Assembly (NCBI RefSeq): GCF_003259175.1
Contig: NZ_QGOK01000005.1
Location: 186,001-250,000, forward strand
Source: Marinomonas shanghaiensis
Lineage (GTDB): Bacteria; Pseudomonadota; Gammaproteobacteria; Pseudomonadales; Marinomonadaceae
DNA length: 64,000 nt
Direction: 5' to 3'
The number at the start of each line of letters is the position of its first letter. The stretch's first letter is position 1. Position numbers and translations under genes: made by a program. Positions 6,884-15,347 of this stretch are shown here, in pieces. The notes under the pieces are model-generated. The model saw only the letters and a list, made by a program, of their open reading frames with translations, was not told the origin of the DNA and made no database searches.

Positions 6884-7756
6884 ATGATGAAAAAGACGAT
6901 TATTGCTGCCACGACTGCTTTCGCTGTTTCTGCTTGTTCCACTGGCTTTTACGGAACATCGGACCAAGCTAGTCCTATCGCTGGGTACGCGCTTGCTAAC
7001 AACGGAACGACCTTGATCACTATGGGGTCTATCGCGTCTCCCTCGAAAATGGACACCTTTATGCTAAGCAATAAGCTGGATGCGGTGGCTTATCGTCCCG
7101 TCACAGGCGAGCTGTTGGGCTATTCCAACGGTGCGGTTTATGCTGTGAATACTAAGACGGGCAAGCTAACCGATCTGGGGGCTACCTTCACCAATGGCGC
7201 CATGATTTCTAAGGATGCGTCAGCCACCGCGATGGATTTTAATAACGCCATCGATGCGGTGCGTATGGTGGGTTCTGACGGGACAAACTTGGTGTATTTC
7301 CCAGTCGGTTTTGGTGACCAAGATAAGCGTGCTAATTCCGTATTGAAATTCACCTCTACCTTTTATGTAAAAGGCGACAGCAACGAAGGCATGACGCCTG
7401 AAATCTTTGCGAACGCTTACACGAACGCCATTGCCGGTGCAAAAGCGTCGAGCACTTTTCAGTTTGCGTTAGACAGTAAAACAGATTCATTGGTCAGCCT
7501 TGCGAATAATACAGGCGAACTAAAAACCGTCGCTAAGATCACCGTTAATGGTAAGGCCGTTGATCTATCATCCATGGGTGGTTTCGATATTGTGTCTGCC
7601 GAAGAAGGTTCTGACGCGGCTTATGCCATATTACAGCTTGAAGGGGCATCAAAAGCCGGCCTTTACTCTATAGACCTGACGACAGGCGCGGCAACCTTAA
7701 TGGCCGACCTACCAATGGGTGGATTTAGTGGTTTTGCTGTCTCTGGCGGCAAATAA
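6884..7756 (+). CDS. Lipoprotein with a DUF4394 beta-propeller-like domain
   Basis: ~290 residues. An N-terminal signal (M-K-K-T-I-I-A-A-T-T-A-F-A) ends in the lipobox V-S-A-C, predicting an outer-envelope lipoprotein. The body matches DUF4394: A-N-N-G-T-T-L-I near the start, A-Y-R-P-V-T-G-E-L-L-G-Y, D-F-N-N-A-I-D-A-V-R-M-V, and a closing G-L-Y-S-I-D-L-T-T-G-A-A-T-L-M. The domain's role is unknown; related proteins often look like bacterial surface propellers. AGGA at 6875-6878 supports a start at 6884 or 6887, not 6878. A strong terminator follows. Confidence 0.8.
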   Translation: MMKKTIIAATTAFAVSACSTGFYGTSDQASPIAGYALANNGTTLITMGSIASPSKMDTFMLSNKLDAVAYRPVTGELLGYSNGAVYAVNTKTGKLTDLGATFTNGAMISKDASATAMDFNNAIDAVRMVGSDGTNLVYFPVGFGDQDKRANSVLKFTSTFYVKGDSNEGMTPEIFANAYTNAIAGAKASSTFQFALDSKTDSLVSLANNTGELKTVAKITVNGKAVDLSSMGGFDIVSAEEGSDAAYAILQLEGASKAGLYSIDLTTGAATLMADLPMGGFSGFAVSGGK

Positions 7757-7795
7757 TGCCAAAGGGTGTTTTTACACCCGTAGTAAGAAAAAACC

Positions 7796-7825
7796 AAAGG
7801 CAGTCTAGTAATAGATTGCCTTTTT
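7796..7825 (+). terminator. Rho-independent terminator after the DUF4394 gene
   Basis: AAGGCAGTCTA (7797-7807) pairs with TAGATTGCCTT (7812-7822), with one G-U pair and a GTAA loop, followed by a T run. Confidence 0.85.
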
Positions 7826-7956
7826 CTTGTGAGCTCGTTTAGCAATTTAGGGCGTCACATTCAAGGCGGTAGTCGAAAGCGCTTCTTTCCTAAATCCCAC
7901 ATCTTTCTTTCATTACTCTTTTATCAAATTATCGAGATATTTGTTTCAGACTAAAT

Positions 7957-7971
7957 TGTTATGTTATAACA
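7957..7971. promoter_or_regulatory. Zur-box-like operator upstream of the COG0523 gene
   Basis: TGTTATGTTATAACA differs at one position from the palindromic gammaproteobacterial Zur consensus (TGTTATA-N-TATAACA). It is 80 bp before the preferred start of a COG0523 GTPase, a family often repressed by Zur when zinc is plentiful. A second hairpin, AGCGCTCT with AGAGCGTT, lies at about 7988-8008. Confidence 0.65.
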
Positions 7972-8051
7972 TATTGACTTGTTGTAATGAGCGCTCTAAA
8001 AGAGCGTTAGTGTCAGACCAGTCAACTACTCCTCATCATGTAGGGCATTAT

Positions 8052-9269
8052 ATGAATGAACAGCCAATGAATACTCCACCGAGTAAAAAGCTTCCTGTTA
8101 CTGTGTTATCTGGTTTTCTGGGGGCGGGTAAAACCACCTTGTTAAACCATATTTTGAATAACCGCGAAGGTCGACGTGTTGCGGTGATCGTGAACGATAT
8201 GAGTGAGGTCAATATCGATGCGGATCTGATACGAGAGGGCGGGGCAGAGCTTTCTCGTACGGATGAAAAAATGGTCGAAATGAGCAACGGCTGTATTTGC
8301 TGCACGTTACGAGAAGACTTGCTGATTGAAGTGGAACGGTTAGCCAAAGAGGGAAAATTTGATCAGTTGGTGATTGAATCAACGGGTATTTCAGAGCCGT
8401 TACCTGTTGCGGAAACCTTTACTTTTGAAGGCGAAGACGGCCGCTGTTTGAATGAAGTGGCACAACTCGACACCATGGTGACTGTGGTGGACGCGTTTAA
8501 TTTTCTTCGTGATTATAGTTCGCACGACGATTTACAAACGCGCGGTGAATCGTTAGGCGAAGAAGACGACCGAACCGTGGTGGATCTATTGATTGAGCAA
8601 ATCGAATTTTGCGATGTGATGGTCATTAACAAAGTGGACTTGGTGACGGAAGAAGATCGAGATCGATTGATTGCCATTCTGCGCAGCTTGAACCCAAGGG
8701 CGAAAATCGAAATTGCTCAGTTTGGTAAGGTGCCATTAGAGCGTGTTTTGCAGACTGGCCTGTTTGATTTTGAACAAGCGTCTTTAGCGCCCGCTTGGCT
8801 ACAAGAAATTCGCGGAACCCATGTGCCAGAAACCGAGGAATACGGCATCAGCAGTTTTGTCTACAGCGCGCGTAGGCCTTTTCATCCGAGTCGTTTCTAT
8901 GAGCTGGTGAATCAGGATTGGCCGGGTGTTGTGCGTTCCAAAGGCTATTTTTGGTTAGCATCTGACCCGACCAAAGCGGGTAATTGGTCACAAGCAGGCG
9001 CGGCGGCAAGGCACGGTCCTGCCGGATATTGGTGGGTGTCTATTCCCAAGGCTCAGTGGCCACAAGACGCAGAGTCGGTCGAGTGGATCCATGAAAAATG
9101 GCATGACAAGGTAGGTGATGCGCGCCAAGAGCTCGTTTTAATCGGTATGAACATGGACGAATCCGCTTTGCGAGCCAACCTCAATGCGTGCTTGTTAACC
9201 GATGAAGAAATGGCACTCGGCGCCAATGTTTGGAAGACTTGGACAAACCCTTTTCCCGAATGGGTTTAA
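8052..9269 (+). CDS. COG0523 (CobW-family) GTPase, probable zinc metallochaperone
   Basis: ~405 residues from ATG 8052; a longer frame from 7941 would run through the Zur-like operator and is unlikely. Walker A is G-F-L-G-A-G-K-T-T, followed by the family metal motif G-C-I-C-C-T-L, a Walker B-like E-S-T-G-I-S-E-P and the G4 motif N-K-V-D. The C-terminal CobW_C domain includes the W-x-H-E-K-W region. Such proteins deliver zinc or another metal to client enzymes at GTP cost. The operator upstream points to a zinc-starvation role rather than cobalamin synthesis, since no cob genes are near. Confidence 0.88.
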   Translation: MNEQPMNTPPSKKLPVTVLSGFLGAGKTTLLNHILNNREGRRVAVIVNDMSEVNIDADLIREGGAELSRTDEKMVEMSNGCICCTLREDLLIEVERLAKEGKFDQLVIESTGISEPLPVAETFTFEGEDGRCLNEVAQLDTMVTVVDAFNFLRDYSSHDDLQTRGESLGEEDDRTVVDLLIEQIEFCDVMVINKVDLVTEEDRDRLIAILRSLNPRAKIEIAQFGKVPLERVLQTGLFDFEQASLAPAWLQEIRGTHVPETEEYGISSFVYSARRPFHPSRFYELVNQDWPGVVRSKGYFWLASDPTKAGNWSQAGAAARHGPAGYWWVSIPKAQWPQDAESVEWIHEKWHDKVGDARQELVLIGMNMDESALRANLNACLLTDEEMALGANVWKTWTNPFPEWV

Positions 9270-9277
9270 TCTTGATG

Positions 9278-9306
9278 CACGCCTTACTTGTTGTAAGGTG
9301 TGTTTT
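9278..9306 (+). terminator. Rho-independent terminator after the COG0523 gene
   Basis: CACGCCTTAC (9278-9287) pairs with GTAAGGTGTG (9293-9302) with one G-U pair and a 5-nt loop, followed by TTTT. Confidence 0.75.
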
Positions 9307-9391
9307 CGTGGGGGTTGATGCAGAGTGTAATAACGCCGAATATATCATTTTGATGTAGGCTCATTTGAGCGAAACGTCATAACAGGAGCAA

Positions 9392-10153
9392 ATGATGATT
9401 CGATGCTGGGGGTTGTTATTGTCTGCTCTGTTCAGTTTTTGCGTTCAAGCCGATGCTGCTCAGAACACAGTGGATCATGGGGACTTTGGTCCTTTTATGC
9501 GTTCGTTAAATAATACGAACTATGGTTATCAAGTTATTCAAGACATTACGGATAGCGCATCAACCAAGCTAATCGAGAAATTCGAGGTGCGTCCAGGAGA
9601 CTGCTACTGGAATAAAGGCTGGAACGATTGCGAGCAAGATCGCGAACGCAGTGAGTTATCCGAGCAGCAGAAAACGACGTCAGCAGGTAGTGACGCTTGG
9701 TACGGTTGGTCGATTTATTTTCCTGACGATTATCCCAATGTTTTTCCAACCAAGGTGGCTCTAGGTCAATTTCATCAAGCCAATTCTCATCCTATCTGGA
9801 TGTTTCAAAATGGCCGTGGCGGGTATCATCTAGACGATCATATTTCCGGTACTAAGCAATACTACGAGCTGATTAATGAGGCTGATCTGCGAGGTCGGTG
9901 GCATAAAATCGAAGTGTATGCTCGCTGGGAAAAAGACGATTCTGGTGTGTTCCAAGTTTGGGTAAACGGCGAGCAAAAAGTCGACTACCAAGGTCCGACG
10001 ATGGACGCAGACATTGTGTATTTTAAATACGGCGTGTATCGATCTTTTTTATCGCGATACAAACAAACCAAGCAGTCAAACGTCGTACCGCCGCAAATTG
10101 TCTATTACAGCAATGTGAAGCGTGGTAAAAATAGAGCATCGCTTCAGCCTTAG
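9392..10153 (+). CDS. Secreted polysaccharide-lyase-like protein (heparin lyase I type jelly roll)
   Basis: 253 residues. A signal peptide (~1-22, hydrophobic, ending near A-D-A-A) directs export. The body shows the heparin lyase I-like fold: R-S-E-L-S-E in the middle, W-Y-G-W-S-I-Y-F-P, L-G-Q-F-H-Q, then W-H-K-I-E-V-Y-A-R-W, V-W-V-N-G-E and F-K-Y-G-V-Y-R-S. It is a member of the lyase-like family (Polysacc_lyase); the substrate could be alginate-, glucuronan- or heparin-like. AGGAGC precedes the ATG. No other polysaccharide genes are adjacent, so the substrate is open. Confidence 0.78.
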   Translation: MMIRCWGLLLSALFSFCVQADAAQNTVDHGDFGPFMRSLNNTNYGYQVIQDITDSASTKLIEKFEVRPGDCYWNKGWNDCEQDRERSELSEQQKTTSAGSDAWYGWSIYFPDDYPNVFPTKVALGQFHQANSHPIWMFQNGRGGYHLDDHISGTKQYYELINEADLRGRWHKIEVYARWEKDDSGVFQVWVNGEQKVDYQGPTMDADIVYFKYGVYRSFLSRYKQTKQSNVVPPQIVYYSNVKRGKNRASLQP

Positions 10154-10175
10154 AGTATTGCCATTGGGAGATAAC

Positions 10176-10688
10176 ATGAGCGTTCAAATTCGTCCTGCTG
10201 TCATTGATGATTTACCTGCGTTAACCGATCTTTATAATCACTACATAGTGAATACGGCGACGACTTTTGATATAGAGCCGTACACGTTAGAGGGTCGATC
10301 GGTTTGGTTTTCGCAGTTTGCACCAACAGGTCGGTATCGATTGTTGGTGGCGGAACAAGACGGCGAGATCCTTGGCTACGCTTGCAGCGGTCAATTCAAA
10401 CCCAAACGCGCCTATGAAACCTCGGTGGAAGTCAGCATTTATCTAAAACCTGAGACAAAAGGCCGAGGCTTGGGAACCGCTTTATACATCGAGTTGTTCG
10501 AGCTATTGGAAACAGAAGACGTACATCGCGCTTACGCGGGCATCACTTTACCCAACGAAGCCTCCCGCATTATCCATGAAAAATTCGGCTTTGAATCCGT
10601 TGGGGTTTATCTTGAAGTTGGCCGAAAATTTGGTCAATACTGGGACGTGGAATGGTTCGAGAAAGAAGTGGGGGGGCTTAGAAAATAA
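10176..10688 (+). CDS. GNAT N-acetyltransferase (phosphinothricin acetyltransferase-like)
   Basis: 170 residues from ATG 10176, supported by GGGAG at 10166-10170; a frame from 10122 overlaps the upstream gene and lacks a site. Residues follow the PAT/Bar subgroup: N-x-Y-I-V-N-T-A-T-T-F-D near 20-30, the acetyl-CoA loop around K-G-R-G-L-G-T-A-L-Y, then I-H-E-K-F-G-F-E-S-V-G and a W-D-V-E-W-F-E tail. These enzymes N-acetylate small amines such as phosphinothricin or methionine sulfoximine. It sits 22 bp after the lyase gene, probably co-transcribed by chance. Confidence 0.85.
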   Translation: MSVQIRPAVIDDLPALTDLYNHYIVNTATTFDIEPYTLEGRSVWFSQFAPTGRYRLLVAEQDGEILGYACSGQFKPKRAYETSVEVSIYLKPETKGRGLGTALYIELFELLETEDVHRAYAGITLPNEASRIIHEKFGFESVGVYLEVGRKFGQYWDVEWFEKEVGGLRK

Positions 10689-10780
10689 CAATGACTTATT
10701 AACCTAGGTTAATTCCTTCTCTTCTGTGCTCCTGTAAGCTTAATGGTATTCCGTATTGATTGAGTATTAGGGAGCGCAGT

Positions 10781-11626
10781 ATGTCGTTATCATCCAGTCT
10801 ACAAAATTATCTATCTGACCTCGGTTTGGTCGTACCTGAGCCATTGAATATTGAGTTTGTGCAGGCGTTGCAAGAACGACATGTGGCGCGTTATAGCTTT
10901 AATAGTTTGGCGGTGGTGTTGGGCGAAGAGATTTCTTTGGAGCTTGATGCGATCAGTCAGAAAATAGTGACGCGAGGTTTGGGTGGGTATTGTTTTGAAC
11001 ACAACAAGCTAACGTTTGAGCTTTTAAAAGCCTTGGGTTATGACGTGCAGCTTAAGTTGGCAAGAGTACTGAATAACAACTTCGAGCGTGAAGCGGGCAG
11101 AACCCATCGTGTGACCTTGTTGACGCTAGAAGGTGTGAGTTATTTAGTGGATACCGGCTTTGGTGGCAATGGGCCGATTGCGCCCTTGCGGTTAGATAGC
11201 AATACGCAGCAAGTGGCGGGTTTAGACCGCTATCGTTTGTTGGCAAAAGGTAAGGGTGAATACGATTTGCAGGTGATGAAGGGGGAAGATTATTTTACCC
11301 TTTATCGTTTTGATCATGCGGATTACACGGATGCGGATTGTGCGCTGGGGCATTTTTATTCTCATAAAAACCCTAACGCGGTGTTTCTGAAGAACCTAAT
11401 GGTGACTTTGAAGCAAAAAGATCAAACCATGGCGCTGGTGAATGCAGAGTTAATCATTCGAAATCGCCAAGGCGAGAAAAAGCGCATGATTGAAACCCCC
11501 GAGTTACTTAACGATATTTTGATCACTGAGTTTGATATTGTTCTTGATCCAGCGCTGGTCGAGCATTTGTTTATTCGCTTTTTGGCGCCAATCTTGGCGG
11601 TGGATGAAGTCGGGACACGTTCATGA
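10781..11626 (+). CDS. Arylamine N-acetyltransferase
   Basis: 281 residues from ATG 10781 (AGGGAG at 10769-10774). The cysteine-protease-like triad is visible: Cys71 in R-G-L-G-G-Y-C-F-E, His109 in G-R-T-H-R-V, Asp124 in L-V-D-T-G-F-G-G. The enzyme moves acetyl from acetyl-CoA to arylamines or hydrazines in the cytosol. Length fits the bacterial family. Its stop overlaps the start of the next gene, an EamA-type exporter, by 4 nt, so the two are translationally coupled; export of an acetylated amine is a plausible inference. Confidence 0.92.
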   Translation: MSLSSSLQNYLSDLGLVVPEPLNIEFVQALQERHVARYSFNSLAVVLGEEISLELDAISQKIVTRGLGGYCFEHNKLTFELLKALGYDVQLKLARVLNNNFEREAGRTHRVTLLTLEGVSYLVDTGFGGNGPIAPLRLDSNTQQVAGLDRYRLLAKGKGEYDLQVMKGEDYFTLYRFDHADYTDADCALGHFYSHKNPNAVFLKNLMVTLKQKDQTMALVNAELIIRNRQGEKKRMIETPELLNDILITEFDIVLDPALVEHLFIRFLAPILAVDEVGTRS

Positions 11627-12597
11627 GCTCGCTATTTACCTTGTTATTGTGGGCTTGGTTGATGGCGTCTTCTTTTATCATCTCGGGTCATATGGTGGCA
11701 TACGCCAGTCCGATTGCTACGTCAGCGTTGCGCTTTTTGTTGGCGATGTTGATGATGTTGCCTGCGCTATGGTTCAGTTGGCAGCGTGCTAAGTTAAATA
11801 AAACCGAGCAGTTTCGAGCCTTGTTCGCTTCGCGTCAGCGGCTTTTTCATTATGTGGTGATAAGCGGTGCGCTGGTGGGCTTTTTTATTGGTTTGTTTGT
11901 CGCGTTGCAGTCGACTACGCCGTTGAATACCTCTGTGTTATATACCTTGGTTCCCTTGATGGGTGTGATGATAACGAGGGTGTGGCTTAAAGAAATGGCG
12001 CCTTTATGGCGAGTGGTTGGTTTTGTGCTGGGGTCTATTGGGGCGATGACAGTGTTATTTTCTACACAAGACTCTTCTACACAAGACTTTCCTATTCAGG
12101 GAGGCGACGGATTTCAGTGGCATTCCGGCGATTATATTTTTGTTGGGGCATGTTTCTTATTGGCCTTGCATGTGGTGTCCGTTCAAAAGTGGGGGCGTTC
12201 ATTAGGTGCTTTGTCTGGCGCTTTTATGATTATGCTGTTTGGCTCGCTTTGGTTGCTGCCTATCGCGTTGATTTGGGGAGAGCTTGATCAGGTGCAGTGG
12301 GCGTCGCAAGGTTTTTGGCTGAATATCTTGTATCTAACTGTGTTTACTACCTTGTTTACCTTTGTGTTGCAGCAGCGTTTGGTGATGACGGTTGGGGCGA
12401 GTCGGCTGCTTGCGATATCTTATACTATACCGGTTTGGGTGGCGTTATTTACGGCGCTGACACAATCGCGTCTACTGAGTTTGGTGGACTGGCCTTTTGT
12501 TGCTGGCATAGTACTGTTAGGTGTCGCGCTGTTTCTTATTGATGGTAACTTGCATAAGGTGAAAATTGCTGATGGATCGAATTCAACTGCAAAATAG
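11623..12597 (+). CDS. EamA/DMT-family transporter
   Basis: 324 residues with about ten hydrophobic segments in two repeats, the drug/metabolite transporter layout. Typical features are a P-I-A-T-S-A-L-R-F segment in TM2 and T-S-V-L-Y-T-L-V-P-L in TM4. It probably exports small metabolites or toxic compounds across the inner membrane. It overlaps the NAT gene by 4 nt and the next Crp/Fnr gene by about 26 nt, forming a three-gene unit. The substrate is not predictable from sequence. Confidence 0.85.
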   Translation: MSSLFTLLLWAWLMASSFIISGHMVAYASPIATSALRFLLAMLMMLPALWFSWQRAKLNKTEQFRALFASRQRLFHYVVISGALVGFFIGLFVALQSTTPLNTSVLYTLVPLMGVMITRVWLKEMAPLWRVVGFVLGSIGAMTVLFSTQDSSTQDFPIQGGDGFQWHSGDYIFVGACFLLALHVVSVQKWGRSLGALSGAFMIMLFGSLWLLPIALIWGELDQVQWASQGFWLNILYLTVFTTLFTFVLQQRLVMTVGASRLLAISYTIPVWVALFTALTQSRLLSLVDWPFVAGIVLLGVALFLIDGNLHKVKIADGSNSTAK

Positions 12598-13165
12598 TTT
12601 CGAAGCGTATTTTAACGAATGGGGCTACGAGATTGATTGGCAAAGACTGACGGTGCCAATGGATGTGCATGTGATTCGCAAAGGGGATTATCTCTTTAGA
12701 CAAGGCGATGCCGCGAATCGTTTGTATTTTTTGCATTCTGGGTTAGTGCGTTATGTCAGTGTGTCTGATGAGGGTAAAGAGTTCACACAAACCTTTGCAA
12801 AGAGCCCGAGAATCATTGGTTCGACCAAGGCGATGGTAACAGGATCGACTGTTTTATTCGGTATCCAAGCGTTGGAAGATTGCATGGTGTCTTCTTACCC
12901 TTGGCAGGCTTTTTATGCCCAAATGCGTCATGATATTGGCTTTTTAGAGTGTTACGCTAAATTTTTAGAGCGCATTTTCATGACGAAAGAAGAGCGCGAG
13001 AATGCTTTTGTAAAGCATTCGGCAGAACGGCGTTATCTCGATTTTTGTATGACTTATCCTGAGCTGAAAAACACCATACCACAGCAGCAAATCGCCTCTT
13101 ACATTGGTATTACGCCGGTGGCATTGAGTCGAATTCGACAAAAATTGAAGTTAGGTCATCGTTGA
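12572..13165 (+). CDS. Crp/Fnr-family transcriptional regulator
   Basis: 197 residues from ATG 12572. The N-terminal cyclic-nucleotide-binding-like barrel includes I-R-K-G-D-Y-L-F-R-Q-G-D-A-A-N-R-L-Y-F-L; the C-terminal winged HTH includes P-Q-Q-Q-I-A-S-Y-I-G-I-T-P-V-A-L-S-R-I-R. The cAMP-binding arginine/serine motif is not obvious and no N-terminal FNR cysteine cluster is present, so the ligand is unknown. It overlaps the transporter gene and likely controls it. AAGGTG at 12556-12561 is the nearest ribosome binding site. Confidence 0.85.
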   Translation: MDRIQLQNSFEAYFNEWGYEIDWQRLTVPMDVHVIRKGDYLFRQGDAANRLYFLHSGLVRYVSVSDEGKEFTQTFAKSPRIIGSTKAMVTGSTVLFGIQALEDCMVSSYPWQAFYAQMRHDIGFLECYAKFLERIFMTKEERENAFVKHSAERRYLDFCMTYPELKNTIPQQQIASYIGITPVALSRIRQKLKLGHR

Positions 13166-13285
13166 ATGCGGGTTCTTGAAATAATCAATTTTTAGTCATT
13201 TGTTATTTCGTCATTTCATCATTTGGTAAAGTGAATACATGTGCTTGTGTATGACTTTATTCCCCTTTGTCTTTTTTAAAAACAT

Positions 13286-13322
13286 AAAAATAATTTATAG
13301 ATCAATGTCTTAAATTATTTTT
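13286..13322. promoter_or_regulatory. Candidate enhancer (UAS) for the sigma-54 activator, upstream of the SDR gene
   Basis: A perfect 12-bp inverted repeat, AAAAATAATTTA (13286-13297) and TAAATTATTTTT (13311-13322), includes ATTTATAGATCAAT (13293-13306). A 13-of-14 match lies at 17274-17287. In both places the word starts exactly 60 bp before the -24 GG of a sigma-54-type promoter. Confidence 0.6.
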
Positions 13323-13352
13323 AAGCCTTTATTTTCGTGCTTTTTATATTTG

Positions 13353-13367
13353 GGCATGCTCCATGCA
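13353..13367 (+). promoter_or_regulatory. Sigma-54 (-24/-12) promoter candidate of the SDR gene
   Basis: GGCAT-GCTCC-ATGCA: GG at 13353-13354 and GC at 13365-13366, with 10 bases between, matching GGCAC-N5-TTGCA with two substitutions. It lies ~130 bp before the gene, in a region that also carries an enhancer-like repeat. Confidence 0.65.
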
Positions 13368-13500
13368 ATTCCCCTTGTTGTGAGAAATAACCTATTTAGC
13401 TCACCTTACCTATCTGACTGGGCTCCCCTCTCTGTCAAATAGACGTGGTGTCTACTTAGTGACGGCTTACCGTTTCATAAAAAAAATAAGGAGAAACACT

Positions 13501-14268
13501 ATGATGTTAGCGAATAAAACCCTTTTAATTACCGGCGTATCCTCTGGTATCGGTGCGGATGTTGCTAGGCTTGCTCGTTTTCACGGGGCACGAGTGATCG
13601 GCATTGATCGTAATCAGCCTAGCATGACATTGGATGATTTCATTCAAGTGGATTTAGGTAATCCTACGGCGATTGATGCCGCTCTGGCGGCTTTACCTGA
13701 AAAAATCGACGCCTTGTGTAACATTGCGGGTGTGCCTGGCACTGCAGATGTGGAGCTAGTAGGCCGAGTAAATTATTTAGGATTACGCCATTTAACCGAA
13801 GCACTAATACCGAGATTCAACAAGAATGCTAGCATCGTGAATGTGGCTTCTGTGTTGGGCATTGAATGGCCTCAGCGTTTAGAAAAACACAAAGCACTGG
13901 CTGACACTTCGTATTTTGAAGAAGGTGTGGCTTGGTTAAAGAAAAATCCCGTCCCTCAAGAAACCTGTTACCAATATTTCAAAGAAGCCTTGATTGTTTG
14001 GTCTACTCAGCAAGCCTTTACCTGGTTCCGTGATCATGGTGTACGTATGAATTGCGTGGCTCCGGGTCCTGTTTTTACGCCCATTTTAGGCGATTTTGTG
14101 TCCATGTTGGGTGAGGAAAGAGTTCAAAAAGACGCCGCAAGAATGGTTCGCCCCGCTTATTCCGATGAAGTGGCTGAGGTGATTGGTTTTCTTTGTTCCG
14201 ATGCCTCTCGTTGGGTGTGTGGTGTCAATATTCCGGTCGATGGCGGTTTGGCTTCAACCTATCTGTAA
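13501..14268 (+). CDS. Short-chain dehydrogenase, coniferyl-alcohol-dehydrogenase type
   Basis: 255 residues from ATG 13501 (AGGAG 13489-13493). Rossmann motif T-G-V-S-S-G-I-G near the N terminus, N-I-A-G-V-P-G motif, and the C-terminal P-V-D-G-G-L-A-S-T-Y. The active-site Tyr-x3-Lys is Y-Q-Y-F-K, typical of the CalA-like coniferyl alcohol dehydrogenases, which oxidise coniferyl alcohol to the aldehyde with NAD(P). Neighbours (outer-membrane aromatic channel, aldehyde dehydrogenase, sigma-54 activator) fit an aromatic alcohol pathway. The exact substrate is inferred. Confidence 0.82.
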   Translation: MMLANKTLLITGVSSGIGADVARLARFHGARVIGIDRNQPSMTLDDFIQVDLGNPTAIDAALAALPEKIDALCNIAGVPGTADVELVGRVNYLGLRHLTEALIPRFNKNASIVNVASVLGIEWPQRLEKHKALADTSYFEEGVAWLKKNPVPQETCYQYFKEALIVWSTQQAFTWFRDHGVRMNCVAPGPVFTPILGDFVSMLGEERVQKDAARMVRPAYSDEVAEVIGFLCSDASRWVCGVNIPVDGGLASTYL

Positions 14269-14325
14269 GTACGTAATTTTATCCATGTCTTAAAAATATA
14301 AAACAACAATAAAAAGGTATTTGTC

Positions 14326-15267
14326 ATGACAGTATTAAAACGCGCTTGTACTTGTGCGCTGTTAACCCTACCTGTTACAGCAATGGCGTATGATTTGCCC
14401 GGTGTTAACTTAGGTGGCACCAGTTTTTATGATGGGGCTCCAGGTCCGCAAGGGCCGGGTTGGTATCTTATCGAGTATTTGCAATATCTCTCATCCGATA
14501 CGCTGAATGATGGTAATGGTGATCCGCTTTCTTTGCCAAGACAAGATATAGATTTATTTATTCCTTTGACTCAGATTATTTATGAGCCAGAGGAGCATTT
14601 CACTGAAAATACTCGATTGGGTTATACCCTGCTTCTACCTTGGATGGCGAAACAAGACGTGGATGATGGTTTAAATAATGCAGCAATAAGTGCGCAGAGT
14701 GGTATTGGCGATATCATTTTGGGGGCTTTTTTACAGTTTGATCCCGTTATGGGAGAAAATGGCCCGCGTTATTCTCAGCGTATTGAGTTGGACGTCACTT
14801 TGCCGACTGGCGAGTATGATGCGGGCAATGCCATTAATCCGGGCAGCAATGCCTTTAATATTAACCCTTATTACTCTTTAACTTACTGGTTAACCCCACG
14901 TTGGACAGCGTCTACGCGTATTTCCTATTTATGGAATGGTAAAAATGATGACCCTTCAACGGCGCTTAACGCCAAAAACGACAGCCAAGCAGGTCAGGCC
15001 TTGCATGCTAACTTTGCCAGTGCGTATGTACTGACAGACAACTTAAGTGTTGGATTGAATGGTTACTGGTTGAATCAAATTACCGACACCAAAGTGGATG
15101 GTAAAGACGTAAAAGGACGCAGAGAGAAAGTATGGGCTGTGGGGCCAGGTCTTGTTTATAAGCTAGATCAAGAGAACTCTGTTTTTGCGAATATGTACTT
15201 TGAGCAAGATGCCGAGAACCGTTCTGAAGGTAATCGCTTTGTGTTGAGGTTCAATCACCATTTTTAA
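14326..15267 (+). CDS. Outer-membrane beta-barrel channel, SphA/MetA-pathway type
   Basis: 313 residues with a signal peptide ending near A-M-A and a barrel-like alternation of aromatic strands. It fits the Phenol_MetA_deg family (outer-membrane transporters found in aromatic degradation clusters): N-L-G-G-T-S-F-Y near the N terminus, D-V-T-L-P-T-G-E-Y-D-A in the middle and a C-terminal F-V-L-R-F-N-H-H-F, with final Phe for barrel assembly. It probably admits aromatic substrates for the SDR and dehydrogenase encoded around it. It lies 57 bp after the SDR gene, in the same orientation. Confidence 0.85.
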   Translation: MTVLKRACTCALLTLPVTAMAYDLPGVNLGGTSFYDGAPGPQGPGWYLIEYLQYLSSDTLNDGNGDPLSLPRQDIDLFIPLTQIIYEPEEHFTENTRLGYTLLLPWMAKQDVDDGLNNAAISAQSGIGDIILGAFLQFDPVMGENGPRYSQRIELDVTLPTGEYDAGNAINPGSNAFNINPYYSLTYWLTPRWTASTRISYLWNGKNDDPSTALNAKNDSQAGQALHANFASAYVLTDNLSVGLNGYWLNQITDTKVDGKDVKGRREKVWAVGPGLVYKLDQENSVFANMYFEQDAENRSEGNRFVLRFNHHF

Positions 15268-15307
15268 TGGATTTGAAAAGAACACTTAAGAATAGTTTTA
15301 TCACCTT

Positions 15308-15345
15308 TTCCCCGTGATGTGTGGTCCATCACGGGGCTTTTTACG
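15308..15345. terminator. Bidirectional terminator between convergent genes
   Basis: CCCCGTGATG pairs perfectly with CATCACGGGG, followed by CTTTTT. It separates the channel gene from the oppositely oriented regulator. Confidence 0.85.
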
Positions 15346-15347
15346 CG

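Noticed and set aside
7941-8051. Longer N terminus for the COG0523 protein
   Set aside because: It would be translated through the Zur-like operator and promoter region and is not family-like.
11532-11792. Plus-strand ORF across the NAT and EamA genes
   Set aside because: Out-of-frame shadow of two overlapping real genes.
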